NCBI GenBank assembly: GCA_002683775.1
Contig: NYTT01000067.1
Span: 1-37,708, forward strand
DNA length: 37,708 bases
From: Flavobacteriales bacterium
Lineage (GTDB): Bacteria; Bacteroidota; Bacteroidia; Flavobacteriales; BACL11
Reading direction: 5' to 3'
Shown: positions 8,619 to 18,184 of the stretch, piece by piece
How the letters are laid out: the number at the start of each line of letters is the position of its first letter
Position numbering within the stretch: the stretch's first letter is position 1
Program-made: the position numbers and the translations under genes
The notes under the pieces: generated by a model
The model's input: the letters and a program-made list of their open reading frames with translations, nothing else
The model's database searches: none
What the model was told of the DNA's origin: nothing

Positions 8619-11207
8619 TTACCCACATTTGCTGTAACCGCAGCTAACACACTTAAGACAGCCTTCTTCATATATTAATCCTTCATCTCCACATTCACCA
8701 CATGTGTGATCACTAACTTTCGTTCCATCTGCAATAAATGTTTTAAGAGCTCTTACAACTCCACTTTTCCATGTGTTGATATTTTCATCATATAAGTTCA
8801 TCTTGCCTATTAAATCTACAACATAATGTAATGGCATTCCATGTCTTAATACTCCTGAAATAAGTTTAGCATAATTCCAGAATTCTTTATTAAATGAACG
8901 TGAAAGCCCTCCCATAGTAACTTTATATCCGTCTTTATCTTCATATTGAAAATCATATTGTGAGGAGCCATCTTCTTTTCTTTTTTTCAGAACCCAACCG
9001 TACTCAACTGCAGCTGGCATATTGAAAACATCTTCAGTTTTACCAGTGAAAATTTCATATGGTCTTCCATTTAAAAGCCCTACAACTGCTATCCATTTTT
9101 CTTTGTTATTTTGGAATCTTACAACCTTAGCATCTAGCCTTTCAGGTCTTGATGGGGCTTTAGTTTCTTTAAATTCAGAGTTTTCTAACACTTGTTCTTT
9201 TTTGTCATCAGCTGAAACAAGTACGCCAGATCTTGATCCGTCTCGATAAACTGTAATACCTTTTGTGCCTTGTTTCCAAGATTCTAAGTAGATATTACTA
9301 ACTTCCTCTAACGATACATCATTTGGTAGATTAATCGTAGAACTTATCGAGTGAGTTACATATTTTTGTACTTTAGCTTGCATCTCTACTCTTTTAACCC
9401 AGTCAATTTCAGGGGCTGTACTACCAGAATATGGACTTTTTTTAATATCTGTTTCACCTGTAATATCCATCCATTTTTTTAGATTATGATGATATACTGT
9501 GAATTCTTGCCACTTATCTCCAGAATCATCAATGAAGTCCACTTTTGCTTCTTTATCCTGCTCATTAAGTTTTCTTCTCCTTTTATAATGTGTCATAAAT
9601 ACTGGCTCTATCCCTGATGATGTTTGAGCTAACATACTTAATGTACCTGTTGGGGCAACAGTACTTATTGAGATATTTCTTCTTCCAAATTTCATCATTC
9701 TTTCATATACATCTGGCAATTCATTTTCTAACATCTGTACAAATTCTGAAGTTTTTTCAATTTTGGCATCAAAACCTACAAAGCTTCCTCTTGATAAAGA
9801 CATGTCAATAGAGCTATCAAATTCAGCTCTACATTTTTCTTTCATTATTTCTTCAACCTTTGTAATTGCTTCATCTGAGTCAATAGACATTCCTAAAGCA
9901 GCTACCATATCTGCAAGTGCGGTAAATCCTAGTCCTGTTCTTCTGCCTTCAACTCCCGTTTTTAACAACAATTCCCATGTTTCTCTTTCAACTGCTTTAA
10001 TTTTTTCAGGTTCTTCATCTGAGTCAATTTTTGATAAAATTCTACCGATAGCTTCATTTTCTAAATCTACTAAATCATCCATCAATCTTTGTCCTTCGTA
10101 TGTAGCTTTGTAAAAATCCTCCATAAGAAATTTAGCATCTTTAGTAAATGGATTTTCTACAAAATTATAAAGATTCATAGCAATTAATCTACAACTATCT
10201 CCTCCTTGCATTGCAATCTCAGAGCAAGGGTTTGTAGATGTGTTCTTATAGCCTGGATATACCGATGAAGTTGAATACCAGTGTTGTCTGTCCCAAAAAA
10301 TCAAACCTGGTTCTGCTGTATTATGTGCACATTCAATAATTGTATCCCATAATTCTTTAGCATTAACTGTTTTAGTAAATTTTGGAGTGTTTGAATCAAT
10401 TGGCCATTTATGTGTATATTCACTATTAGATTCTACTGCTTTCATAAATTCGTCAGATAATCTAATCGAAATATTTGCACCTGTTACTTTTTGTAAATCT
10501 TGTTTAATAGTTATAAATTCTTTTACATCAGGGTGAGCGATATCCATAGATAGCATTAAAGCACCCCTTCTACCATTCTGAGCAACTTCTCTTGTTGTAT
10601 TTGAAAAGCGATTCATGAATGAAACTGCTCCAGAGGTACTTTTTGCAGCATTTGAGACACTTGCACCTGTTGGTCTTAAATTAGAAATATCAACTCCAAC
10701 CCCACATCTTCTTTTAAAAAGTTGAGCTAATTGTTGATCTGTATAAAACACTCCACCATATGAGTCGTGTAATTCAGGTACCACAATGCAATTTGAGAGT
10801 GAAGCTAATTGGTACGAATTCCCCAACGAACTCATAACGCTCCCTTGAGGAATTATATATCCAAAATCTTTAAAATATTTATAAACTTTTTCTTCTGTTA
10901 AGTCTTCTCTTTCTTGTCCATATTGTGAAAGAAATTTTGCGCTGCCATTAAGGTTATATTTTAACTTATAATCCGCTTCAATTCTTCCAAATTCTTTTGC
11001 CATTCTTTTATGCATATCATCAGGAGATAATTCAACAAATTCTCCCGTATTATTTTTTACAGCATACTTGTTCATCCAGGTTGTTGCGGCTAATTCATCA
11101 CCCTTAAAATAAGATATAGATGATTTTAGAACTTGTTCATAAGAGTATATTTTCTGGCTTTTTGTTTTAACTTGATGTTTTTTCTGCTTCTTTAAAATAG
11201 TGGACAT
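8619..11207 (-). CDS. nrdJ: NrdJ, adenosylcobalamin-dependent ribonucleotide reductase (class II)
   Basis: This 862-residue enzyme reduces ribonucleotides to deoxyribonucleotides with a radical generated from adenosylcobalamin, so it needs no oxygen and no NrdB partner. Landmarks include KRRCGVGVDISNLRPTGA, the NPCSEIAMQGGDSCR active-site block, APTGTLSMLAQTSSGIEP and the C-terminal zinc-ribbon-like CGECGDEGLIYEEGCLKC with CGYSKCG at the very end, which carries the redox-active cysteines. The gene is monocistronic, with 242 bases upstream and no recognisable cobalamin riboswitch or NrdR box there. No class I (nrdA/nrdB) gene is in this window. Confidence 0.95.
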   Translation of the reverse strand: MSTILKKQKKHQVKTKSQKIYSYEQVLKSSISYFKGDELAATTWMNKYAVKNNTGEFVELSPDDMHKRMAKEFGRIEADYKLKYNLNGSAKFLSQYGQEREDLTEEKVYKYFKDFGYIIPQGSVMSSLGNSYQLASLSNCIVVPELHDSYGGVFYTDQQLAQLFKRRCGVGVDISNLRPTGASVSNAAKSTSGAVSFMNRFSNTTREVAQNGRRGALMLSMDIAHPDVKEFITIKQDLQKVTGANISIRLSDEFMKAVESNSEYTHKWPIDSNTPKFTKTVNAKELWDTIIECAHNTAEPGLIFWDRQHWYSTSSVYPGYKNTSTNPCSEIAMQGGDSCRLIAMNLYNFVENPFTKDAKFLMEDFYKATYEGQRLMDDLVDLENEAIGRILSKIDSDEEPEKIKAVERETWELLLKTGVEGRRTGLGFTALADMVAALGMSIDSDEAITKVEEIMKEKCRAEFDSSIDMSLSRGSFVGFDAKIEKTSEFVQMLENELPDVYERMMKFGRRNISISTVAPTGTLSMLAQTSSGIEPVFMTHYKRRRKLNEQDKEAKVDFIDDSGDKWQEFTVYHHNLKKWMDITGETDIKKSPYSGSTAPEIDWVKRVEMQAKVQKYVTHSISSTINLPNDVSLEEVSNIYLESWKQGTKGITVYRDGSRSGVLVSADDKKEQVLENSEFKETKAPSRPERLDAKVVRFQNNKEKWIAVVGLLNGRPYEIFTGKTEDVFNMPAAVEYGWVLKKRKEDGSSQYDFQYEDKDGYKVTMGGLSRSFNKEFWNYAKLISGVLRHGMPLHYVVDLIGKMNLYDENINTWKSGVVRALKTFIADGTKVSDHTCGECGDEGLIYEEGCLKCVSCGYSKCG

Positions 11208-11449
11208 ATTTTTCAGGATATTATTGTGGTTAATTATCGTTGTACTTTTATCACTACAAGTTTAAAAAGAAAGTCAAATATTAGAACAATGTTCCACAAA
11301 CGATTCTTAACAGTTTTTTCAACAATAAGTTAATAAGTAGCTTAAGTAGTTGAAAATTAAATAAATGAAATTAGTTTAAATTTAGTTTGCTTTTTTTGCT
11401 CTAGAGATACAAAATTTTTTAAATCTTTTAATATTATGAGCCGTAAGGA
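11208..11449. other. Non-coding gap between nrdJ and purQ
   Basis: These 242 AT-rich bases precede nrdJ on the minus strand and follow purQ. I see no open frame longer than about 15 codons, no strong hairpin and no exact TAnnTTTG box. A near match reading TAATATTTG on the minus strand (about 11277-11285) has one extra spacer base. Confidence 0.5.
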
Positions 11450-12139
11450 TTAAATACTAAATTCTTGTAAGATACTTTCAAATAGAACAATACCATCTTG
11501 ATTTTTCAGTTCATTATCTGCTGCTCTTTCAGGATGAGGCATTAATCCAAAAACATTTCGATTTTTGTTACATATACCTGCAATATTAAGTTTAGAGCCA
11601 TTAGGATTACTATTTGCTTCAACAACCCCATCTTTGTCTGAATATTTGAAGAGTATTTGGTCATTTTTATTTAAAGAAGATAATATCCTTTCATCCGCAT
11701 AGTACCTTCCTTCAGCGTGAGCAATAGGGATTTTAATTGTATTCTTAGTGTATTTTTTTGTAATAATTGTGTTTTGAGAAATAGGTTTTAAAAAAACATT
11801 TTTACAAATAAATTTGTGTGATATGTTATTTAAAAGTGCTCCTGGCAATAGATTACTTTCAGTTAAAATTTGAAATCCATTACATATCCCCATTACATAT
11901 CCACCCGAATTTGCAAATTTAATTATCTCTTTCATTATAGGAGAGTATCTTGCCAATGCTCCAGAACGTAAGTAATCACCGTAAGAAAACCCGCCGGGTA
12001 AAATAATAAAGTCCACTTTTTGAAGATTTGTGTCTTTATGCCATAATTTAACAACTTCTTGTTTCAATTTTTTTTCTAAAATGTAAATAATATCCTGATC
12101 ACAATTAGAGCCTGGAAAAATAACAACACCAAATTTCAT
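11450..12139 (-). CDS. purQ: PurQ, phosphoribosylformylglycinamidine synthase glutaminase subunit
   Basis: PurQ releases ammonia from glutamine for the PurL/PurS step of purine synthesis. The 229-residue protein is a class I glutamine amidotransferase: nucleophile Cys in VMGICNGFQILTE and the His/Glu pair in LMPHPERAADNEL near the end. The N-terminal MKFGVVIFPGSNCDQD is typical of stand-alone PurQ. Separate PurQ implies the small PurL form elsewhere; many Bacteroidota instead have one fused PurL, so this is worth noting. The DUF6427 gene ends 24 bases upstream and is probably in the same transcript; purD lies 1.2 kb further up. Confidence 0.94.
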   Translation of the reverse strand: MKFGVVIFPGSNCDQDIIYILEKKLKQEVVKLWHKDTNLQKVDFIILPGGFSYGDYLRSGALARYSPIMKEIIKFANSGGYVMGICNGFQILTESNLLPGALLNNISHKFICKNVFLKPISQNTIITKKYTKNTIKIPIAHAEGRYYADERILSSLNKNDQILFKYSDKDGVVEANSNPNGSKLNIAGICNKNRNVFGLMPHPERAADNELKNQDGIVLFESILQEFSI

Positions 12140-12163
12140 AAAAATATATTTTAGATTACAAAC

Positions 12164-13102
12164 TTACACATTAAAACCAATCATATATTTATAATAGATA
12201 GAAGAAATTACTAACAATAAAAACAAAACATTCGCAATCAATCTATTTTTTGTGTAAACAAAATAATTGCCTAATATTACTGAAAGAGGAAGAAACATAA
12301 AATAAAAATATTCACTTTTTGAATAAAGCGAAGTGATAAAACAAATAATAAAAAACCAGATTATTGTCATAAATGTTCTTCTTGATTTCATACTTTTTTT
12401 ATACAGCCATGTAAATAACTCAAGAAAAGATAAAAGAGATATACAAATCAAGATAATGATCCAAATTTTTTTGGAATGATGCCACATGTTAATTGATGAA
12501 AATTCTGTATTCTGAAAATTAAAAAAGTCAGGCATTGTAATGCTACTATTCAAAAGAAAAGAAAAAATAAAGTAAAATAAATATGGTGTAATAAAACCTA
12601 AGATTATTGTAGTTCCTATACGTAAATTTAAATTACTATAATTTATTCCATTTATTATAAGAAGTAATATTAAGCAGATTGCATTTGGAAAGATGAATGA
12701 TATGACTGCTAGAATAAGAGAGGCATTATAAAATTGAGAAAATGGCAATTCTTTTTGGTAACTTTTTAATAGATTATTAAATAGGAATAACAATAAAAAA
12801 GTTGTGGTCCAAACTTTAATGTTATTTGTAAATGCACAACTTATTAAAATAAAAATAAAACTAATTAGTAAGTTTTCTTTCTTAAGTATATTTTTTTCAT
12901 ATATCATGTTATTTAGTCCCATGCTAATAAGAAAAGGCAAAGCTATTGATATGATAAGTATTAGAAAGGAGTTGATTTTAGTATTTTGGTAGATACTATT
13001 AATGTCATATTGAAATAGAGGTATACATGCAAAAATTATACAAAAAAAAACGAAAAATATAATTGTTGATGGCTTAGGGTTTATTAGATGTCTTAAAAAC
13101 AT
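12164..13102 (-). CDS. DUF6427-like multi-pass membrane protein
   Basis: The 312-residue protein has about eight to ten hydrophobic segments and little else. The layout and opening sequence (MFLRHLINPKPSTIIFF) remind me of DUF6427, a Flavobacterial membrane family found near purine and pyrimidine salvage genes; I make that link from memory and it is tentative. No catalytic motif is visible. It lies 24 bases upstream of purQ on the same strand, and its start is divergent from the small DUF6341-like gene. DUF6341 and DUF6427 genes often lie together in Flavobacteria, which supports both calls. Function unknown. Confidence 0.65.
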   Translation of the reverse strand: MFLRHLINPKPSTIIFFVFFCIIFACIPLFQYDINSIYQNTKINSFLILIISIALPFLISMGLNNMIYEKNILKKENLLISFIFILISCAFTNNIKVWTTTFLLLFLFNNLLKSYQKELPFSQFYNASLILAVISFIFPNAICLILLLIINGINYSNLNLRIGTTIILGFITPYLFYFIFSFLLNSSITMPDFFNFQNTEFSSINMWHHSKKIWIIILICISLLSFLELFTWLYKKSMKSRRTFMTIIWFFIICFITSLYSKSEYFYFMFLPLSVILGNYFVYTKNRLIANVLFLLLVISSIYYKYMIGFNV

Positions 13103-13121
13103 TTTTTTCGTTTAAAATATT

Positions 13122-13129
13122 TAAGTTTG
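13122..13129 (+). promoter_or_regulatory. -7 box of the DUF6341-like gene
   Basis: TAAGTTTG fits TAnnTTTG and ends 19 bases before the ATG at 13149. This supports the short gene being expressed on its own. No clear -33 TTG is seen. Confidence 0.5.
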
Positions 13130-13148
13130 CAATTGAAAATTAAAAATT

Positions 13149-13325
13149 ATGAAAGAAATATTTTGTGCTATTGGAGATTTTTTCTCTTTAATCTTTATGG
13201 GTGTTGAAACTATTGGAAATTCAATCAATTATTTATATATATGTATTATATTTTTATTTTTAGTTATATGGACAGCTAAGATGTTAAAGCATAGAAAAGA
13301 TAATGAAGAGCACGCTCCTCTATAA
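13149..13325 (+). CDS. Small DUF6341-like membrane protein
   Basis: A 58-residue frame opens with MKEIFCAIGDFFSLIFMGVE and carries one hydrophobic helix at about residues 28-42 (INYLYICIIFLFLVIW), followed by a charged tail (KMLKHRKDNEEHAPL). Its size, single helix and position beside a DUF6427-like gene and purD match the Flavobacterial DUF6341 proteins I recall. The -7 box at 13122-13129 supports expression. It overlaps the 3' end of purD by 6 bases, tail to tail. Function unknown. Confidence 0.7.
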   Translation: MKEIFCAIGDFFSLIFMGVETIGNSINYLYICIIFLFLVIWTAKMLKHRKDNEEHAPL

Positions 13326-14591
13326 ATCAAATCCAATATCAGTTCGATAATACTTTTTGTTGAATGATATTTGTTTTGCGCTATCATATGATGCTTTAAG
13401 TGCTAAATTTAAATTTTCTGCCAGTGAAGTTAGAGCAAGAACTCTACCTCCATTTGTTTTTAAACCATCATCAAATTTAGTGCCTGCATGAAAAATAATA
13501 CTTTTGTCTACTTTATCAGTGCCTAATATTAACTTGTCTTTTTCATAATTTGAAGGATACCCTCCAGAAACTAGCATGACTGTGGCTGCAACTTCTGTAG
13601 AAATCTCTAAATCTCTTTCACTAAACGTTCCGTCATTTATCCCCTTTAGTAGATTTAAAAAATCTGATGAAATTCTAGGCAAAATAACTTCAGTCTCAGG
13701 ATCTCCCATCCTTACATTGTATTCTATTACTTTAGGTTGACCCTTTACATTAATCAGTCCAAAAAAGATAAAACCACTGTACCTAATATTATCTTTTATA
13801 AGACCCTTAATTGTAGGCTTAATAATCTCTCTTTCTACTTTTTCTATATAAAACCTATCAGCAAAAGGGACGGGTGAAATTGCTCCCATTCCACCAGTAT
13901 TTAATCCTGTATCTCCTTCTCCAATTCTTTTGTAGTCCTTTGCTGAAGGTAATATTTTATATGAGATACCGTCTGTAAGTGCAAAGACAGATAATTCTGT
14001 TCCTTCTAAAAACTCTTCAATTACTACTGTAGATGATGCCTTACCAAATTTACCATCACATATCATTTTTTTCAATTCTTTCTTAGCTTCTTTTATATCA
14101 TTGATAATTAACACTCCTTTACCCGCCGCAAGACCATCTGCTTTTAGAACATATGGAGGAGATAAACTTTCAAGGAATTTAGAGCTATCTTTGAGATTTT
14201 CTTTCGTAAAGGCTTTATATTTAGCAGTTGGAATATTATGTCTGAACATAAATTCTTTAGCAAACTTTTTACTTCCTTCTAATTGAGCTCCTTGTTTCGA
14301 TGGCCCAATAAGTGCAATATTTTTCAATTCATCGTCATTTTGAAAAAAATCGTAAATTCCATTTACTAGAGGTTCTTCAGGGCCAACCAAAACTATTTCA
14401 ACTTCATTTATTAAAACAAATTTTTTTATACTATTAAAATCATTTATTTCAATATCTACATTTGTGCCAACATCATTTGTACCAGCGTTTCCAGGAGCAA
14501 TAAAAAGCTTATTACAACTACTACTTTTAGAGATTTTCCAAGCAAAAGCATGTTCTCTTCCTCCACTTCCTAAGATTAATACGTTTATCAT
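13320..14591 (-). CDS. purD: PurD, phosphoribosylamine-glycine ligase
   Basis: PurD joins phosphoribosylamine and glycine with ATP in the second step of purine synthesis. The 423-residue protein has the usual length and domains: N-terminal VLILGSGGREHAFAWK and FIAPGNAGTN, an ATP-grasp centre with PPYVLKADGLAAGKGV, EEFLEGTELSVF and DYKRIGEGDTGLNTGGMGA, and the VIEYNVRMGDPETEV metal-binding segment. It starts 5 bases after yebC ends, so it closes the lepA-yebC-purD run. The last 6 bases overlap the small convergent gene. Confidence 0.96.
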   Translation of the reverse strand: MINVLILGSGGREHAFAWKISKSSSCNKLFIAPGNAGTNDVGTNVDIEINDFNSIKKFVLINEVEIVLVGPEEPLVNGIYDFFQNDDELKNIALIGPSKQGAQLEGSKKFAKEFMFRHNIPTAKYKAFTKENLKDSSKFLESLSPPYVLKADGLAAGKGVLIINDIKEAKKELKKMICDGKFGKASSTVVIEEFLEGTELSVFALTDGISYKILPSAKDYKRIGEGDTGLNTGGMGAISPVPFADRFYIEKVEREIIKPTIKGLIKDNIRYSGFIFFGLINVKGQPKVIEYNVRMGDPETEVILPRISSDFLNLLKGINDGTFSERDLEISTEVAATVMLVSGGYPSNYEKDKLILGTDKVDKSIIFHAGTKFDDGLKTNGGRVLALTSLAENLNLALKASYDSAKQISFNKKYYRTDIGFDL

Positions 14592-14596
14592 TTTTG

Positions 14597-15343
14597 TTAA
14601 TTATCCATTGCCATCATGATTTCTTCAGATAACTCCATGTTATGAAACACTTGTTGTACATCATCATTTTCTTCAAGTAAATCTAATAATTTTAATACAT
14701 TTTTTGATTGTTCCACAGTAATTTTTTTATAATTATTTGGTATACGTTGAAGTTCAGAATTTATAATTTCAATTTTTAAATCTTCTAACTTTATTTGCAT
14801 ATTATTAAAATCTATAAAGTCACAATAAATAGTTATTGCTTCAGAGTCTATCTCTAACTCTTCTAAACCAGCATCTATTAGTTCCATTTCGAAGTCATCA
14901 ATGCTCATATTTATATTTTCTGAACTTAGCGTAAAAACCCCTTTACGATTAAATATAAATTCTAAAGATCCATTTGTTCCCAACGCGCCTTCACACTTAC
15001 TAAAATAAGATCGAACATCAGCAACTGTTCTGTTATTATTATTTGTCGCACAATCTACAAAAATAGCAATACCGTTAACTGCGTATCCCTCAAGAGACAT
15101 TTCTTCATAATTTGCCGTGTCTTTATCACTTGCTTTTTTAATTGCACGTAATACATTATCTTTAGGCATGTTTGCTGTTTTTGCATTTTGCATCACTTGC
15201 CTAAGTCTTGAATTTGAATCAGGGTCTGAGCCTCCATCCTTTACGGCCATTACAATATCTTTTCCAATTCTAGTGAAGGTTTTGGCCATCTTTGACCATC
15301 TTTTCATTTTTCTAGCTTTTCTAAATTCAAACGCTCTACCCAT
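14597..15343 (-). CDS. YebC/TACO1 family protein
   Basis: The 248-residue protein carries the family signature at its start (MGRAFEFRKARKMKRWSKMA, then TRIGKDIVMAVKDGG) and the NMPKDNVLRAIKKA segment. YebC proteins are annotated as transcription regulators, but recent work on the family points to relief of ribosome stalling at proline-rich sequences; which applies here cannot be told from sequence. It lies 10 bases downstream of lepA, another ribosome-acting GTPase gene, and 5 bases upstream of purD. The pairing with lepA fits a translation role. Confidence 0.93.
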   Translation of the reverse strand: MGRAFEFRKARKMKRWSKMAKTFTRIGKDIVMAVKDGGSDPDSNSRLRQVMQNAKTANMPKDNVLRAIKKASDKDTANYEEMSLEGYAVNGIAIFVDCATNNNNRTVADVRSYFSKCEGALGTNGSLEFIFNRKGVFTLSSENINMSIDDFEMELIDAGLEELEIDSEAITIYCDFIDFNNMQIKLEDLKIEIINSELQRIPNNYKKITVEQSKNVLKLLDLLEENDDVQQVFHNMELSEEIMMAMDN

Positions 15344-15353
15344 TGTTTAATTT

Positions 15354-17144
15354 TTAATCATCTAATTTTAAAACTGATAAGAATGCTTCTTGAGGTATTT
15401 CAACATTACCCACTTGTCTCATACGTTTTTTACCTTTCTTTTGCTTTTCTAATAACTTTCTTTTTCTTGAAATATCTCCACCGTAACATTTTGCAGTAAC
15501 ATCTTTTCTTAACGCCTTAACAGTTTCTCTTGAAATAATTTTCGCTCCAATTGCTGATTGAATTGCAATATCAAATTGTTGTCTAGGTATAAGTTCTTTT
15601 AACTTAGCACATAATTTCTTTCCAAGTGTATAAGAATTTGTTTTGTGAACTAATGCTGACAACGCATCTACTGGGTCACCATTTAATAAAATATCTAGCT
15701 TAGATAGGACTGAAACTCTATATCCGATTGGCGAATAATCAAAAGAAGCATAGCCTTTCGATATAGATTTTAATCTATCATAAAAATCAAAAACAATTTC
15801 GCCTAAAGGCATTTCAAAGGATAGTTCAACTCTATCTGTAGTTAAGTATACTTGATTTGTTAGTTCACCACGTTTTGCAATGCAAAGACTCATTACTGGC
15901 CCTATAAAGTCAGATTTAGTGATGATTTGAGCTCTTATGTAAGGTTCATCAACACTTTCTAAAACACTAGGGTCTGGATAGTCAGATGGATTATGTATTT
16001 CAAGTTTTTCTCCGTTTCTTTTATATGCAAAATATGACACATTAGGTACAGTGGTTATTACTGTCATATCAAATTCTCTTTCAAGTCGTTCTTGTATAAT
16101 TTCCATATGTAGCATACCTAAAAATCCACAACGAAATCCAAACCCAAGTGCTGCAGATGATTCTGTTTCAAAAGTTAAAGACGCATCATTTAATTGTAAT
16201 TTTTCCATTGAACTCCTGAGCTCTTCATAGTCTTCAGTGTCAACGGGATAAATACCAGCAAAAACCATAGGTTTAACCTCTTCAAAGCCTTTTACCGGTT
16301 CTAAAGCAGCATTCTCACATGTTGTTATTGTGTCGCCAACTTTTACTTCTGTAGCTGATTTAATTCCTGAGATTATATAGCCAACTTCACCAGCGTATAA
16401 TGTTTTTTTTGGAAATTGCTTTAATCTTAAGGCTCCAATTTCATCAGCATTATACTCCATGCCAGTAGCCATGAATTTCACTTTTTCACCTTTCTTTATA
16501 GTTCCATTTATCACTTTGAAATAAGCTTCAACGCCTCTAAATGTATTATAAACAGAATCAAATATCATAGCTTGTAATGGAGCTTGATGATCTCCAATTG
16601 GTGGAGGTATTTTTTCTATAATGGAATTTAATATAGATTCGATTCCTTGGCCTGTTTTGGCACTTGCAGCTAAGATATCATCATTTTCACACATTATTAG
16701 ATTTACAATTTGATCTTTTACAACTTCGGGTTCTGCAGATGGAAGATCAATTTTATTTAAAACCGGAATGATTGTTAAATCATGCTCTAATGCAAGGTAA
16801 AGATTTGATATAGTTTGAGCTTGAATTCCCTGTGCAGCATCTACAATTAAAAGAGCTCCCTCACATGCGGCAATAGATCTTGAAACTTCATAAGAGAAAT
16901 CAACATGCCCAGGGGTATCGATTAAGTTAAGTATATAATGCTCACCATTGCTAATGTATTCCATTTGAATTGCATGACTTTTAATGGTAATTCCTCTTTC
17001 TTTTTCAAGATCCATATTGTCAAGAACTTGTTCTTCTGCCTCTCTTTCAGAAACTGCTCCTGTAAATTCTAATAGGCGATCTGCTAAAGTTGACTTTCCA
17101 TGATCTATATGTGCAATAATGCAAAAATTTCTAATATTCTTCAT
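15354..17144 (-). CDS. lepA: LepA (EF4), ribosome-associated GTPase
   Basis: LepA is a translation GTPase that acts on ribosomes during elongation and initiation or assembly. The 596-residue protein shows the P-loop [14 protein letters not shown], the G3 motif [14 protein letters not shown] and the NKIDLPSA G4 motif, then the EF-G-like domains and the LepA-specific C-terminal domain ([20 protein letters not shown]). I start at the ATG at 17142-17144, giving the standard [16 protein letters not shown]. An in-frame TTG three codons upstream is part of the promoter -7 box at 17151-17158, so it cannot be the start. It leads lepA-yebC-purD. Confidence 0.96.
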   Translation of the reverse strand: MKNIRNFCIIAHIDHGKSTLADRLLEFTGAVSEREAEEQVLDNMDLEKERGITIKSHAIQMEYISNGEHYILNLIDTPGHVDFSYEVSRSIAACEGALLIVDAAQGIQAQTISNLYLALEHDLTIIPVLNKIDLPSAEPEVVKDQIVNLIMCENDDILAASAKTGQGIESILNSIIEKIPPPIGDHQAPLQAMIFDSVYNTFRGVEAYFKVINGTIKKGEKVKFMATGMEYNADEIGALRLKQFPKKTLYAGEVGYIISGIKSATEVKVGDTITTCENAALEPVKGFEEVKPMVFAGIYPVDTEDYEELRSSMEKLQLNDASLTFETESSAALGFGFRCGFLGMLHMEIIQERLEREFDMTVITTVPNVSYFAYKRNGEKLEIHNPSDYPDPSVLESVDEPYIRAQIITKSDFIGPVMSLCIAKRGELTNQVYLTTDRVELSFEMPLGEIVFDFYDRLKSISKGYASFDYSPIGYRVSVLSKLDILLNGDPVDALSALVHKTNSYTLGKKLCAKLKELIPRQQFDIAIQSAIGAKIISRETVKALRKDVTAKCYGGDISRKRKLLEKQKKGKKRMRQVGNVEIPQEAFLSVLKLDD

Positions 17145-17150
17145 TGAAAA

Positions 17151-17158
17151 CAAAAATA
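17151..17158 (-). promoter_or_regulatory. -7 box of the lepA operon (near-leaderless)
   Basis: The minus strand reads TATTTTTG, a full TAnnTTTG match. Its last base lies 7 bases before the A of the lepA ATG, so the transcript would begin at about the start codon. Confidence 0.55.
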
Positions 17159-17204
17159 CATTTTTTCAGTTATTATAACTCTGTTATTTAATTAGATATA
17201 TTCT

Positions 17205-17212
17205 TATATTTG
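17205..17212 (+). promoter_or_regulatory. -7 box of the DUF2061 gene
   Basis: TATATTTG matches TAnnTTTG and ends 19 bases before the ATG at 17232. It is back to back with the lepA promoter. Confidence 0.5.
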
Positions 17213-17231
17213 ATATTTAAAATATAATTCA

Positions 17232-17459
17232 ATGAGTAAAATTAAGATTAGTAAAAGAAGGCATTTGATTAAAGCAATCACATGGAGTATCATTGCTTCA
17301 GTTACAACATTTTTTATTGGAAAAGCTTTTGGATTAGATAATGATAAAGCGTTTATGATTGTAATATTTGATCGTGCTTTGAAATTCATCTTATATTATT
17401 TGCATGAACGAACCTGGTTTTCATCAAATTTAGGCATTTTAGAAAGATCGGATGATTAA
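17232..17459 (+). CDS. DUF2061 family small membrane protein
   Basis: The 75-residue protein contains the conserved DUF2061 core: RRHLIKAITWSIIASVTTFF (first helix), then a second helix-like segment KAFMIVIFDRALKFILYYLH and the ERTW motif. These proteins are common in Bacteroidota and proteobacteria; their biochemical role is not known to me. The promoter box at 17205 and the 19-base spacing support this start. The stop codon overlaps the rhomboid gene stop in a shared TTAA at 17456-17459. Confidence 0.85.
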   Translation: MSKIKISKRRHLIKAITWSIIASVTTFFIGKAFGLDNDKAFMIVIFDRALKFILYYLHERTWFSSNLGILERSDD

Positions 17460-18130
17460 GGTTTTTTTTGTTTCGTAATAATATAGTTAATTTTAATTTC
17501 GTTTTCAGTTTCAACTCTTTTTTCTAATTCCTCATCAATTTCCCATTGATATTTTTTTGGTTTTGGCCCTTCATTTTTATAAAATATTGCTGTTATTAAT
17601 CCAGCAAATAGACCTGTTAAATGACCCTCCCATGATATACCACTTTTAAATGGGAAAACCCCCCAAATTAATGAGCCATACAAAAAAATAATTATCATAC
17701 TTAACGCAGCCAGCCTTGGGTTTTTTCTAATTAAACCACTAACAAATAAAAATGCTGCAAGACTGTAAATCATTCCGCTAGCACCAATATGATATGATTC
17801 TCTACCAATTATCCAGAGCCAAAAACCAGAAATAAAAAAGAGCCAAATAAAAATTTGTAATGCAATACTACGATATGCTGAAAATAATAGCGATCCAAGT
17901 ATCAATATTGGGTATGAGTTATTAAATAAATGAGTAAAATCTTTGTGAATAAATGGGGAAAATAAAATTCCTGAAAGAGAATTAATATCTTTTGGATAAA
18001 TTCCAAATTTAACAAATGATAAATTAAATTGAATTTCCACAAACTTAACAATCCACATAATTAAAAGAAATACAAATGGAATTATAAGAATAAAAAAAAA
18101 TTCTTTTGTTTCTTTTTTATTGATATTCAT
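17456..18130 (-). CDS. Rhomboid family intramembrane serine protease
   Basis: This 224-residue membrane protein has about six hydrophobic helices. The catalytic Ser is in HIGASGMIYSLAAF (GASG motif) and the His partner in SWEGHLTGLFAGL, as expected for active rhomboids, which cut substrates within the membrane. The N-terminal HLFNNSYPILILG block is also conserved. A charged cytoplasmic tail follows (PKPKKYQWEIDEELEKRVE). The gene is convergent with DUF2061 and divergent from polA. Its substrate is unknown. Confidence 0.9.
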   Translation of the reverse strand: MNINKKETKEFFFILIIPFVFLLIMWIVKFVEIQFNLSFVKFGIYPKDINSLSGILFSPFIHKDFTHLFNNSYPILILGSLLFSAYRSIALQIFIWLFFISGFWLWIIGRESYHIGASGMIYSLAAFLFVSGLIRKNPRLAALSMIIIFLYGSLIWGVFPFKSGISWEGHLTGLFAGLITAIFYKNEGPKPKKYQWEIDEELEKRVETENEIKINYIITKQKKP

Positions 18131-18184
18131 ATTATCATGTAAATATAACTAAATAATATCTATTAGTTGTACTTTTACTTTATA

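Noticed and set aside
9763..10113. 116-codon open frame on the plus strand
   Set aside because: It lies wholly inside nrdJ on the opposite strand; the product shows no family features and no promoter is seen.
11208..11449. Cobalamin riboswitch or NrdR box upstream of nrdJ
   Set aside because: Read on both strands; no B12-box-like sequence, no structured leader and no paired NrdR palindrome could be found.
17145..17153. TTG start for lepA three codons upstream
   Set aside because: The TTG is part of the TAnnTTTG box, and LepA normally starts MKNIRNF.
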